Positions 26,761-36,298 of a DNA stretch of 64,000 nucleotides are shown here, piece after piece. Under the pieces are notes generated by a model. The model had not been told where the DNA came from. It did no database searches and worked only from the letters and a program-made list of their open reading frames with translations. The DNA is taken from the NCBI RefSeq assembly GCF_002174455.2, contig NZ_CP147246.1, positions 3,167,001 to 3,231,000 on the forward strand. Reading direction: 5' to 3'. The translations under genes and the position numbers were made by a program. How positions within the stretch are numbered: position 1 is the stretch's first letter; each line of letters begins with the position of its first letter. The stretch comes from Enterococcus sp. 9D6_DIV0238. Its GTDB lineage: Bacteria > Bacillota > Bacilli > Lactobacillales > Enterococcaceae.

Positions 26761-29700
26761 ATGAAATGGAGTATACCGGAGCGTATCGTAGAGCGCGGTA
26801 GAGATTATATGAAAGAAGGACGAGTCTTGTCGATCGTTCAAGACCCAGAGCGAAAGCTCTGGCATGCTGAAGTGTTAGGGAATGAACTATACCATGTACA
26901 ATTAGATGGTTCAGCAAAGGAAAATGATGTCTGTGAATGTCCATACTGGATGGATCATGGTTATTGTAAACATACTGTAGCTGTTGAGTTATCTTTACGG
27001 CAAAAAGGAACCTCAAGGATCATCAAAGACGATCAGCCTCAGATGTTTGAAAAGCGTTCTGTATCTATGTCTGAAATGTTTACAAAAGGCTTTGCTAAGC
27101 TGAATCAAGCAGCTGAAACGGAAAAAATAATTCCTTTAGTTGTTGAAGTGGTTATTGATGTGATCGAAACAAATAATTATTATCCCGAACTGGCTGTTTT
27201 AGGTGTTTCTCTTCGATTGGGGTATCAAGGAGTCAAACCGAAGACCTATATCATCAAAAATATTGGTGAATTTTTACAAACTTTTCAAAAAGAGGGCACT
27301 TTTTTAGTCAATAAACAGCACTACTTTGATTTGAAGAAAGACGCATTTTCGATCGAAGTACAAGAGTTATTGTCGCAATTGGCTGCTGTTTATCAAACCA
27401 GTCAGCTGCTTGGCGCGAATGGTGTCCAAGTGAAAGGAAAGATCGATAAGCGCTACCTCATTTTACCGATCGATCAAGGACAACAATTGATCGAAAAAAT
27501 GACCCATATTCCCTACTTTCAGCTGAATGATGAAGAGAAAAAATATCGTCATTTGACATTTACTAGAGGCGCGTTACCGATTTTGTTCGACGTTAGTAAA
27601 CAAAGTGATGGTACGTATAAATTAAAGATCGATGATCGAATCACTACTTTTTTGGCGCATTATCAGTGGGGGATCAGTGATAATCAAGTCTATCTGTTTA
27701 CACCGGAGCAAGAGTCAATTTATACTACCTTGCTGCAATTGTTGAAACGGATCGAAAAACCTGAGATCGTTTATGAGAAACACGAGTTATCTGATCTATT
27801 TGGTTCCGTTGTGCCATTATTAGAAAAAATCGGGACGGTCACAGTCAGTGATGAAGTCTCAGGAGAAGTTGTTTACCATTCTTTGGAAACAATTTTCATT
27901 TTCAGGAAAATCAAAGGAATGATCAAAGTTCGAGTTGATTTTACTTATGGTGATGTTATTTTCTCAACTGATGAAACGCATTCTATCGCTTCAGGAGAAA
28001 ATCAGGAAGTGATCCGTGACGGAAAAAAAGAACAAGAAATCCTTGAGCAGCTTGGCACATTTGGCTATCAAAAAAGTGTTGATGCCTATGAAAAACCATT
28101 ACCAGCTGGTGAGCGTTTGTATTACTTTTTCAAAGCAGAAATTCCTGCTTTCCGACGTCTAGGCGAGGTTAGGATGGGGAAAAAACTACGAGAATTATTC
28201 TTGGATGCTCAACATCATCAGCCAATGATCGAAGTTTCCGATTCTGATTCTTGGTTGGACGTTCGGTTTGATATCAGTGGTATCCGCGAACAGGAAATCG
28301 ATGAAGTCTTATCCAGCTTATTACGGAATGACCGGTTTTATACCTTAGAATCAGGAGAGATTTTGTCATTTGATTCAGAAGAATTTCAACAAACCAGTGA
28401 AATACTGACATTGTTAAGACAAAATATGAAAAATGTTCAAGGAACGATTCAAGTACCTAGAAACCAAGGGTTGATGATCGAAAGTATGCTGGAAAATAAT
28501 TCACGGGCTCATTTTTCAGAATCATTCAAGGAAATGGTCACAAACCTGACTCACCCGGAAGAATTTGAAGCAAAATTACCTGGTAATATTCAAGCAACTT
28601 TACGAAATTATCAAGTCGATGGATTTAAATGGCTCAAGATGCTAAGTTATTATCAATTTGGCGGTATTTTAGCAGATGAAATGGGTCTTGGGAAAACACT
28701 GCAGACGATTACCTATTTGCTTTCTGAAAAAGAAGAAAATAGAATCAAAGGCAAAGCATTGATCGTTGCGCCAGCGAGTTTGATATACAACTGGGCTGCG
28801 GAAATCAAGAAGTTTGCACCAGACCTGGAAGCAGCTGTTATCGCCGGCAACAAAGTAGAGCGAGAAGCTATTGTAGCTCAAAAAGATCTGGATATTTTGA
28901 TCACATCTTATGCAAGCTTAAGGCAAGATGTCGATATGTATCAAGCATTTGATTTAGGTTATCTGATCTTAGATGAAGCCCAGATGGTCAAAAATAGCGG
29001 CACTAAAACAGCTCAGGCGCTAAAAAGTTTAGTAGTCCCTCAACGTTTTGCATTAAGCGGAACGCCAATCGAAAATAATTTAGATGAGCTGTGGTCGATT
29101 TTTCAAATGATTTTACCTGGTCTATTTCCAACGCGTACATTATTTAGAGCGATGAAGCCGGAAGAAATCGCTAAGATGATCCAACCATTTATCTTACGTC
29201 GGGATAAACAGACGGTCCTTAAAGATTTACCTGAAAAAATTGAAAGTAATTTGTATAGTGTACTGACTGAGGAACAAAAAACAGTTTATCTGGCTTATCT
29301 AAAACAAATGCAGGAAGATGTCAGCCAAATGGATCAAGATGCGTTCAAGAAAAATCGTTTAAGTATTTTAGCAGGTTTGACAAGATTACGCCAGATTTGC
29401 TGCGATCCTCGTTTATTTATTGATGATTATTCAGGTGGTTCTGGTAAGCTTGAACAAGTGAAAGATCTATTGATTGCAGCTAAAGAAAATAATCGTCGCG
29501 TTTTGCTTTTCTCTCAATTTACCAGCATGCTGTCTATTATTGAAAAAGAATTAGATGAATTAGGTCTGTCGACCTTTTATCTAAGAGGGAGTACGAAGCC
29601 CAAAGAGCGAATGGAAATGGCGGATGCTTTCAATGCAGGTCAAAAAGACGTTTTCTTGATCTCTTTGAAGGCTGGAGGTACTGGACTTAATTTGACAGGA

Positions 29701-29961
29701 GCAGACACAGTTATTTTGTACGATCTTTGGTGGAATCCTGCTGTGGAAGAACAAGCTGCTGGACGTGCACATCGTATTGGACAAAAAAATGTCGTTGAGG
29801 TCTGGCGAATGATTGCCGAAGGAACAGTTGAGGAGAAAATGAATTCTCTTCAACAGGAGAAAAGGGAACTATTCCAAAAAGTAATTCAAGGGAATGAAGA
29901 GCAGTTAGCTAAAATGACCGAAGACGATATTCGTGCAATTTTGAGCATTGGAGAGTTGTAG
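26761..29961 (+). CDS. SNF2-family helicase with SWIM zinc finger
   Basis: A 1066-aa Swi2/Snf2 ATPase. Residues 58-71 form a SWIM zinc finger (CEC...CKH). A bacterial SNF2-associated region occupies about 120-600. The helicase core holds Walker A DEMGLGKT (about 640), DEAQ (about 738), SGTPIENN (motif III region) and the C-terminal lobe with QAAGRAHRIGQ (motif VI). These proteins are double-stranded-DNA translocases of the RapA/HepA type and often act in transcription recycling or repair. Starting 11 bases after sbcC behind AGGAGG, it is probably part of the sbcDC operon. Confidence 0.93.
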   Translation: MKWSIPERIVERGRDYMKEGRVLSIVQDPERKLWHAEVLGNELYHVQLDGSAKENDVCECPYWMDHGYCKHTVAVELSLRQKGTSRIIKDDQPQMFEKRSVSMSEMFTKGFAKLNQAAETEKIIPLVVEVVIDVIETNNYYPELAVLGVSLRLGYQGVKPKTYIIKNIGEFLQTFQKEGTFLVNKQHYFDLKKDAFSIEVQELLSQLAAVYQTSQLLGANGVQVKGKIDKRYLILPIDQGQQLIEKMTHIPYFQLNDEEKKYRHLTFTRGALPILFDVSKQSDGTYKLKIDDRITTFLAHYQWGISDNQVYLFTPEQESIYTTLLQLLKRIEKPEIVYEKHELSDLFGSVVPLLEKIGTVTVSDEVSGEVVYHSLETIFIFRKIKGMIKVRVDFTYGDVIFSTDETHSIASGENQEVIRDGKKEQEILEQLGTFGYQKSVDAYEKPLPAGERLYYFFKAEIPAFRRLGEVRMGKKLRELFLDAQHHQPMIEVSDSDSWLDVRFDISGIREQEIDEVLSSLLRNDRFYTLESGEILSFDSEEFQQTSEILTLLRQNMKNVQGTIQVPRNQGLMIESMLENNSRAHFSESFKEMVTNLTHPEEFEAKLPGNIQATLRNYQVDGFKWLKMLSYYQFGGILADEMGLGKTLQTITYLLSEKEENRIKGKALIVAPASLIYNWAAEIKKFAPDLEAAVIAGNKVEREAIVAQKDLDILITSYASLRQDVDMYQAFDLGYLILDEAQMVKNSGTKTAQALKSLVVPQRFALSGTPIENNLDELWSIFQMILPGLFPTRTLFRAMKPEEIAKMIQPFILRRDKQTVLKDLPEKIESNLYSVLTEEQKTVYLAYLKQMQEDVSQMDQDAFKKNRLSILAGLTRLRQICCDPRLFIDDYSGGSGKLEQVKDLLIAAKENNRRVLLFSQFTSMLSIIEKELDELGLSTFYLRGSTKPKERMEMADAFNAGQKDVFLISLKAGGTGLNLTGADTVILYDLWWNPAVEEQAAGRAHRIGQKNVVEVWRMIAEGTVEEKMNSLQQEKRELFQKVIQGNEEQLAKMTEDDIRAILSIGEL

Positions 29962-29970
29962 AAAAGGGAA

Positions 29971-30006
29971 CAATAATGAAGCTGTATGCCATAGCTGATG
30001 TGATCA
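29971..30006 (-). repeat. Dispersed intergenic repeat, copy C
   Basis: On the minus strand it reads GATCACATCAGCTATGGC then ATACAGCTTCATTATTG, closely matching copy A at 5369. It lies between the SNF2 stop codon and the terminator at 30034. Confidence 0.6.
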
Positions 30007-30033
30007 GAGCGCATTAGCAGCTTACTCGTAATT

Positions 30034-30080
30034 AGAGCCCGAAACAAAACTGATTTTTAGTTTTGTTTCGGGCTCTATTT
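30034..30080. terminator. Bidirectional terminator (GAAACAAAAC family)
   Basis: AGAGCCCGAAACAAAACT (30034-30051) pairs perfectly with 30059-30076; loop GATTTTT. Lies between convergent SNF2 and HAD genes. Confidence 0.85.
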
Positions 30081-30088
30081 GTATTTCC

Positions 30089-30799
30089 TTATGAAAATAT
30101 CGATTGAATGACTGGCAGCAATTCATCAAATGAAGTTACTTCATGAAGATGTGTTGGTGTTTCGTTTTCAGGTAAGGCTCTTAAGCGATGATTGAACCAT
30201 AGAGAGTGCCAGCCGCCGTTTTTGGCACCAGCAATATCATTTTCAAAGCTGTCACCGACGTAAAGTGTGTGTGCAGCGTCCATAGAAAATTCTTTTGCTG
30301 CTAGGTCAAAAATTTCTTTTTCTGGTTTTTGAAAGCCAGTACTTTGAGAAATAATGATGTTATCAGTAGGGACCCATTGTTCAAGTTGAAGCTGTTTTAC
30401 TTTTTTATATTGATGATCTGTTGGACCATTTGTAATGATTCCCATTGGAATATTTTTGTTTTTTAAGAAGTCAAAGACTTTTTTTAATTCAGGATGCATG
30501 ACGATATTGTCTAATTCCTCTTCATATACTTTTTGAAAAGTGATGCCGTCTTCTTTTGTAACAGAAACATACCCTAAATCTTTCAATGATTCGTCGATTC
30601 GATAAAAACGCATAAAGTCTAATGTCCATTCATTGGACATTACTTTTGGAAATGTTTCATCGCTATGAAAGCGAAAACGAATGTAAAGCTCATGCATATC
30701 ATCTGATTTCACAGTAGGAAAAACTGTATTGATCGCATTTCTAAAAGGCTGTTGTTGGTCATAAATCGTATCATCCACATCAAAAACAATAGTTTTCAT
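30089..30799 (-). CDS. HAD family hydrolase (YjjG-like)
   Basis: A 236-aa haloacid-dehalogenase-type phosphatase. Motif I DVDDT (residues 7-11) has the nucleophile Asp7 and acid Asp9, motif II is ITNG (about 122), the motif III Lys is in FQKPEKEIFD, and motif IV is YVGDSFENDIAGA (about 189-201). The helical cap between motifs I and II (C1 type) matches the pyrimidine 5'-nucleotidase/YjjG group, so a nucleotide or small phosphoester is the likely substrate. Single gene with the start upstream of a long AT-rich gap. Confidence 0.85.
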   Translation of the reverse strand: MKTIVFDVDDTIYDQQQPFRNAINTVFPTVKSDDMHELYIRFRFHSDETFPKVMSNEWTLDFMRFYRIDESLKDLGYVSVTKEDGITFQKVYEEELDNIVMHPELKKVFDFLKNKNIPMGIITNGPTDHQYKKVKQLQLEQWVPTDNIIISQSTGFQKPEKEIFDLAAKEFSMDAAHTLYVGDSFENDIAGAKNGGWHSLWFNHRLRALPENETPTHLHEVTSFDELLPVIQSIFS

Positions 30800-31005
30800 T
30801 AAAAAAGTTGCACTCCTTAATATTTTTCAGAAATTTTTTCAATCTCATTTTCATTGTAGCGAATTTCACGAAAAAAGAACAGAAAGAAATTTTTAATGTT
30901 AGAGGCAAATTTTCTTGAAATAGAAGGCTGATTGCTATTGAATGTTAGCTAGATTCTTTAGAATAAGGCTTTTAAAAAAAAATGTACATTCAGTATAATA
31001 TAAAC

Positions 31006-31061
31006 AGAAACACCGATTAGGCCTATCTTCCCCAAGATATAAGCAACTTATCGGTGTTTTT
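31006..31061 (+). ncRNA. Candidate 56-nt small RNA with CCCC loop
   Basis: TATAAT at 30994-30999 would start transcription near 31006. The product folds as AAACACCGAT (31008-31017) with ATCGGTGTTT (31050-31059), ending in five T, which is a Rho-independent terminator shape. Inside is a second hairpin, TATCTT (31024-31029) with AAGATA (31034-31039), exposing a CCCC loop. C-rich loops are used by several Firmicute small RNAs to pair with Shine-Dalgarno sequences. No -35 consensus is seen. It could also be only a terminator for an upstream transcript, but no gene is nearby on this strand. Confidence 0.45.
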
Positions 31062-31526
31062 CAATGATGTACATGTATGTATATAATTTAACAAATACTG
31101 GTCAGCTTTTCAAGTATTTGAAATAACAGAGATCAAAATGTATAAAAAACTAAAACTAAAGTTAATTATAAGAAGTACGAAGTAGTTATCTGATATTTAT
31201 ACTGATTATATCTGAAAATATTACCGATGGATTTATTAAAAAATTTTCATAATGATGTTGTCTACATGAAGAAATAACTATCTATTTCAACGACTTTAAT
31301 TACCACAGAAGCTATTTTTTATTATTGTGGAAATCAAAATATATTATACGGATAATATGGATTTTAAAAATAGAATTATTATTTTCTATATTTAAAAAAT
31401 AACGATCGTTCATTTTTTTATGCTTAAAAAATAAACTTTTTTCTCTTTTTTTACTTATCATGTGAATTTATTCTCAAGTTTTTTTTACTTTGCTTTTTGT
31501 AGAGTATGAAGTATTTTTTTCAAATT

Positions 31527-31555
31527 TTGCATCAATGCTTTTCTTTGCGTATAAT
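31527..31555 (+). promoter_or_regulatory. Promoter of the ABC exporter gene
   Basis: TTGCAT (31527-31532), a 17-bp spacer and TATAAT (31550-31555), 32 bases before the ATG. Confidence 0.7.
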
Positions 31556-31587
31556 ATATAAGAGTCAAAAAGAGAAAGAGGGAGTTT

Positions 31588-33303
31588 ATGTTAAAACGTT
31601 TTTTTAGCTATTATCGACCATATAAGCATTTATTTATCTTAGATTTTTCCTGTGCTGTTATTGCAGGTCTATTAGAATTATCATTTCCCGTCGTCGTCAA
31701 TCAAGTGATCGACAAAATTATGCCTAAAGGTGATTTTCGTTTGATCGGATTGGCTTGTGTAGGCTTACTGTTTTTTTATATTTTAAACACAGTTTTACAA
31801 TATATTGTTGTATTTTTTGGTCACAAATTAGGGGTCAATATTGAAACGGATATGCGCAGGGAGTTATATGAGCATTTACAGACTCAACCGTTCGAATATT
31901 ATGACAACCAAAAAACAGGGAAGCTGATGAGCCGCTTAACGACTGATTTATTTGAAATTTCAGAAGTTGCCCATCATGGGCCAGAGGATGTTTTCATTAC
32001 CGTGATGACATTGCTTGGTTCCTTTTATCTAATGCTTCGTATTCATGTCCAATTGGCGTTAGCAACGTTTGTTCTTTTACCATTCATCACGATTGCACTA
32101 GTCTTTTTCAATAAAAGAATGACAAAGGTCAATACTAAGATTTATGATAATCTAGGGGAATTCAACGCAGGCGTAGAAGCTTCAGTCAGTGGAATAAGAG
32201 TCACACAATCTTTTGCAAATGAACCTTTTGAGCGTCAACGCTTTGAGGGCTTGAATCAGGCTTATCGCCAATCAAAGATCATGTTTTATAAATTGATGGG
32301 TGTCAGCTCTGCATACAATTATTTTCTTATTCGCCTGATCAATCTCTTTACCTTGATTTTTGGCGCGTATTATACGATCAATGGTGAGATCACTAATGGT
32401 GATTTTGTTGGATTCATTTTGTTGGCAAATGTTTTTGTGCGTCCGATCGAGAAAGTCAATAACATGATCGAAAGTTATCCTAAAGGGATCGCTGGATTTA
32501 AACGTTTTACTGAGGAGATCGACAAGAAGCCAGCAATCAAGGATAAACCGAATGCGGTAGCTGTTGAGCATTTAACAGGAGATATCATTTATGATGATGT
32601 ATCATTTTCATATGCAGATTCCACAAAAGTACTGAATCATATCGATTTGCATATTGTTCCTGGTGAAACGGTCGCGTTTGTAGGTCAAAGCGGTTCTGGT
32701 AAAACAACACTTTGCAATTTACTGCCGCGGTTTTATGAAGTAAGCGAAGGAAATATCACGATCGATGGAATCAACATTCAAGATATGACTTTAGCTTCAT
32801 TAAGAAGTCAAATCGGGATCGTTCAGCAGGATGTATTTTTATTTCCGGGAACGATACGAGAGAATATTGCTTATGGAAAATTAGATGCAACAGAAGAAGA
32901 AATCCAAACGGCTGTCAAATTAGCCCATTTAGAAAAAGTGATTGATCAAATGTCTGAGGGCTTGGATACATTGATCGGTGAAAGAGGAGTTAAGCTTTCA
33001 GGTGGGCAAAAACAGCGTGTAGCAATTGCCCGAATGTTTTTAAAAAATCCGCCGATCTTGATTTTGGATGAAGCAACTTCTGCACTTGATACAGAAACAG
33101 AACAGGTCATCCAAGAATCACTGAATTCTTTAGCTGAAGGTAGAACAACAATGATCATTGCCCATCGTTTAGCAACGATCAAGCATGCAACACGTATCAT
33201 CGTCGTCAGTGATCAAGGAATCCTAGAAGAAGGAACACATGAAGAACTGCTATCAAAAGGTGGACATTACCGTCGTTTACATGATGCACAGTTTAGAGAT
33301 TGA
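31588..33303 (+). CDS. ABC exporter half-transporter (permease plus ATPase)
   Basis: A 571-aa type-IV exporter with six membrane helices (about 1-320) and a C-terminal nucleotide-binding domain. It has Walker A GQSGSGKTT (about 366), Q-loop QQDVFLF, signature LSGGQKQR (about 470), Walker B ILILDEATSALD and switch His AHR. It is of the homodimeric MsbA/BmrA/YfiB-like type. No partner half-transporter is adjacent, so a homodimer is likely. Substrate (lipid, drug or peptide) cannot be told. GAGGGAG gives the ATG start. Single gene with terminator 33313. Confidence 0.9.
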   Translation: MLKRFFSYYRPYKHLFILDFSCAVIAGLLELSFPVVVNQVIDKIMPKGDFRLIGLACVGLLFFYILNTVLQYIVVFFGHKLGVNIETDMRRELYEHLQTQPFEYYDNQKTGKLMSRLTTDLFEISEVAHHGPEDVFITVMTLLGSFYLMLRIHVQLALATFVLLPFITIALVFFNKRMTKVNTKIYDNLGEFNAGVEASVSGIRVTQSFANEPFERQRFEGLNQAYRQSKIMFYKLMGVSSAYNYFLIRLINLFTLIFGAYYTINGEITNGDFVGFILLANVFVRPIEKVNNMIESYPKGIAGFKRFTEEIDKKPAIKDKPNAVAVEHLTGDIIYDDVSFSYADSTKVLNHIDLHIVPGETVAFVGQSGSGKTTLCNLLPRFYEVSEGNITIDGINIQDMTLASLRSQIGIVQQDVFLFPGTIRENIAYGKLDATEEEIQTAVKLAHLEKVIDQMSEGLDTLIGERGVKLSGGQKQRVAIARMFLKNPPILILDEATSALDTETEQVIQESLNSLAEGRTTMIIAHRLATIKHATRIIVVSDQGILEEGTHEELLSKGGHYRRLHDAQFRD

Positions 33304-33312
33304 TCAACAAAA

Positions 33313-33358
33313 AGGGTGTGAAGCAAAAGTACAAAGATACTTTTGCTTCACACCCTAA
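33313..33358. terminator. Bidirectional terminator, ABC exporter and trpS
   Basis: A perfect 19-bp stem (33313-33331 with 33338-33356), arm AGGGTGTGAAGCAAAAGTA, 6-nt loop. Related in look to the GAAACAAAAC family. Confidence 0.75.
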
Positions 33359-33425
33359 ATTCATATCTACACTGAGAATAGAAGTAATTTCTTAACTATA
33401 CAATCGATCTACTTGGTTCAAGTCC

Positions 33426-34448
<1,023 letters not shown>

Positions 34449-34798
34449 TTAATCAATTAATAAACGTTATTGTTATCATTATACAGCTAAAAGAAAAAAA
34501 AAACAGGGAAACAAAGAAAAAAACTAAATTGTCACAATTTCTGGACTAATACAGATAGAATAATAGGGGAAACTGTATCATTTTTCACTCGCGTGAAACC
34601 GCTATATTTTTTCGTGACTAAGTGGCAATTTATCTTTGCTTATTAAAAAAAAAACGTAAAATAACGAAAAAACTATGCTTTTTTTCAAAAAAAGACCTAG
34701 TATTTTTATTAGAAATTGGGTATACTTACATTAAACAGGTAAACAGTTTGATTTCCTGTTTTAAAAAAGTATTACTAATCACAAAAGGAGTGATGCAC

Positions 34799-35197
34799 AT
34801 GTTGACACTTTATACTTCCCCAAGTTGTACGTCTTGCCGTAAGGCTCGTGCGTGGTTGCAAGAACACGAGATTCCATTCAAAGAAAGAAATATTTTTTCA
34901 GAACCATTGAATATTTCTGAATTGAAAGCAATCTTGCGAATGACAGAAGACGGAACTGAAGAAATTATTTCTACCCGTTCTAAGGTCTTCCAAAAACTTA
35001 ATATGGATTTGGATGAGCTGCCATTGCAAGATTTACTAGAATTAGTAAAAGAGAATCCAGGATTGTTGCGTCGGCCAATAATGATTGATGAAAAAAGATT
35101 ACAGGTTGGTTTTAATGAGGATGAAATTCGACGTTTCTTGCCAAGAGGAGTTCGGCAGTTAGAATTACGTCAAGCGCAACTAATGGCAGGTTTATAA
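34799..35197 (+). CDS. spx: Transcriptional regulator Spx
   Basis: ArsC-fold protein that binds the RNA polymerase alpha C-terminal domain and controls the thiol/oxidative stress regulon. From ATG 34799 it has 132 aa, the normal Spx length (131-132). The redox switch Cys10-T-S-Cys13, Gly52 in MTEDGTEE and Arg92 in LLRRPIMID, all known functional positions, are present. AAAGGAG (34784-34790) sits 8 bases upstream. An open frame runs back to 34622 but adds a 59-residue unrelated extension and is rejected. The probable degradation adaptor is at 39415. Confidence 0.95.
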   Translation: MLTLYTSPSCTSCRKARAWLQEHEIPFKERNIFSEPLNISELKAILRMTEDGTEEIISTRSKVFQKLNMDLDELPLQDLLELVKENPGLLRRPIMIDEKRLQVGFNEDEIRRFLPRGVRQLELRQAQLMAGL

Positions 35198-35210
35198 AAT
35201 TTAAGCAGAG

Positions 35211-35251
35211 GGACTGGGACATAACTCTACGAGTTACGACCCAGTCCTTTT
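35211..35251 (+). terminator. Terminator after spx (GGGA/AACTC hairpin family)
   Basis: GGACTGGG (35211-35218) pairs with CCCAGTCC (35240-35247), enclosing TAACTC-tac-GAGTTA; T run follows. Same architecture as 18777-18815. Confidence 0.75.
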
Positions 35252-35288
35252 AAAAACGAATAAACATTGAAAGCAGGAGTGATTATTG

Positions 35289-35322
35289 TCATATCAGCTA
35301 TGTCGTATAGTTTCACTGCTTT
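35289..35322 (+). repeat. Dispersed intergenic repeat, copy B
   Basis: Reads TCATATCAGCTATGTC then GTATAGTTTCACTGCTTT. Shares the core with copies at 5369 and 29971. Confidence 0.55.
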
Positions 35323-35512
35323 TCGATTACATCAATTTTTAAGTACGAAATATATAGAAAGTTTGAACGCATAAGCCTCGTTGCTGAACGGTTCTGTCCT
35401 GAATTTTTTACATAGAACAATCAAATTTTTATAGAAAAGTAAACATATATGCTACTAGAGTTAAGGAAAGTAATAAGAGAACAGTTTATTTACAAATATT
35501 GTTACTTTTCCC

Positions 35513-35540
35513 TTTACATTTGGCGTGATTCCGCTACAAT
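35513..35540 (+). promoter_or_regulatory. mecA promoter
   Basis: TTTACA (35513-35518), a 16-bp spacer and TACAAT (35535-35540). Confidence 0.6.
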
Positions 35541-35587
35541 GTACGTAAGAATAAGTTTCCTGAAAAGCAAAAGTGAGGTGTAGCGAC

Positions 35588-36238
35588 ATGGAAATGGAAC
35601 ATATCAATGAAAATACCATACGGGTATTGATTGGCAATGAAGATCTGGCTGACCGAGGGATTACGTTTTTAGATTTACTTGGCAATCATAAGGAGGTAGA
35701 AAATTTTTTCTACAGCATTCTAGAAGAAGTTGATGTGGAAGATGAATTTCAAGGCAGTGAAGCTGTTACCTTTCAGGTTCTGCCAAAAAGTGATGGGTTA
35801 GAACTTTTTATTAGTAAAAATGCTTCGATGGATGATGTTTCTAATTTTGAAAATTTTAATGATTTGAGCTCAGAAGAAGTGAGTAATATTATTCGAAAAC
35901 AAATAGAAGATGACTTTGCTGATGACACACAAGAATTTTCTGATAATACAGTAAAAAATTTAGTGTTTGAACTGAATGATTTTGAAACAATGATTCAATT
36001 AGCAAATGAAGTTTATCTACAGTCTGTGATAGCGAATTTATATACATTTAAAGGAACATATTATCTGCAAGTTATTTTCTTGCTGGATGAGTTAGGGAAA
36101 AATGATGTGGAAAATGAATTAGCACAATTATTAGAATTTGCTCGTTTATCGACAGTCACTCCTGAAACCTTAAATGAATATGGTACGTGTATTATGGAAA
36201 GAAACGCATTGGAATTGACTAGATATTACTTTGAATAG
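35588..36238 (+). CDS. mecA: Adaptor protein MecA
   Basis: Adaptor that recruits substrates (ComK/ComX-type factors and others) to ClpC for unfolding or degradation. From ATG 35588 it has 216 aa, the usual length. The N-terminal substrate-binding part starts MEMEHINENTIRVLIGNEDL, an acidic linker follows, and the C-terminal ClpC-binding domain has LVFELNDFETMIQLA and ends in TRYYFE. GTGAGGTG lies 8 bases before this ATG; the longer GTG frame from 35573 begins inside that site. coiA lies downstream, as in Bacillus. Confidence 0.94.
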   Translation: MEMEHINENTIRVLIGNEDLADRGITFLDLLGNHKEVENFFYSILEEVDVEDEFQGSEAVTFQVLPKSDGLELFISKNASMDDVSNFENFNDLSSEEVSNIIRKQIEDDFADDTQEFSDNTVKNLVFELNDFETMIQLANEVYLQSVIANLYTFKGTYYLQVIFLLDELGKNDVENELAQLLEFARLSTVTPETLNEYGTCIMERNALELTRYYFE

Positions 36239-36246
36239 ACTCAATG

Positions 36247-36289
36247 AAACTGAAACAGCACACATATTAGGTGCTGTTTCAGTTTTTTT
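36247..36289 (+). terminator. Terminator after mecA
   Basis: AAACTGAAACAGCAC (36247-36261) pairs with 36271-36285, followed by T; the T run ends 10 bases before the longest coiA frame. Confidence 0.85.
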
Positions 36290-36298
36290 CGTGCATCA

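Larger units (their letters stand above)
30800..31587. other. AT-rich intergenic region with a candidate small RNA
   Basis: No protein-coding gene is supported in these 788 bases. It contains a putative small RNA (31006-31061), a weak CCACA/TGTGG repeat near 31303-31330 and the promoter of the ABC exporter at its right end. The remainder (about 31066-31520) is very AT-rich and I see nothing further in it. Confidence 0.5.
35198..35587. other. Gap between spx and mecA
   Basis: These 390 bases hold the spx terminator (35211-35251), dispersed repeat copy B (35289-35322) and the mecA promoter (35513-35540). No other feature was recognised. Confidence 0.5.

Noticed and set aside
31081..31540. Small protein genes in the AT-rich gap before the ABC exporter
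   Set aside because: Only short frames without ribosome binding sites or conserved features.
34622..34798. N-terminal extension of Spx (191-aa frame)
   Set aside because: The extension lacks a ribosome binding site, is unlike Spx, and ATG 34799 gives the family length with ideal AAAGGAG spacing.
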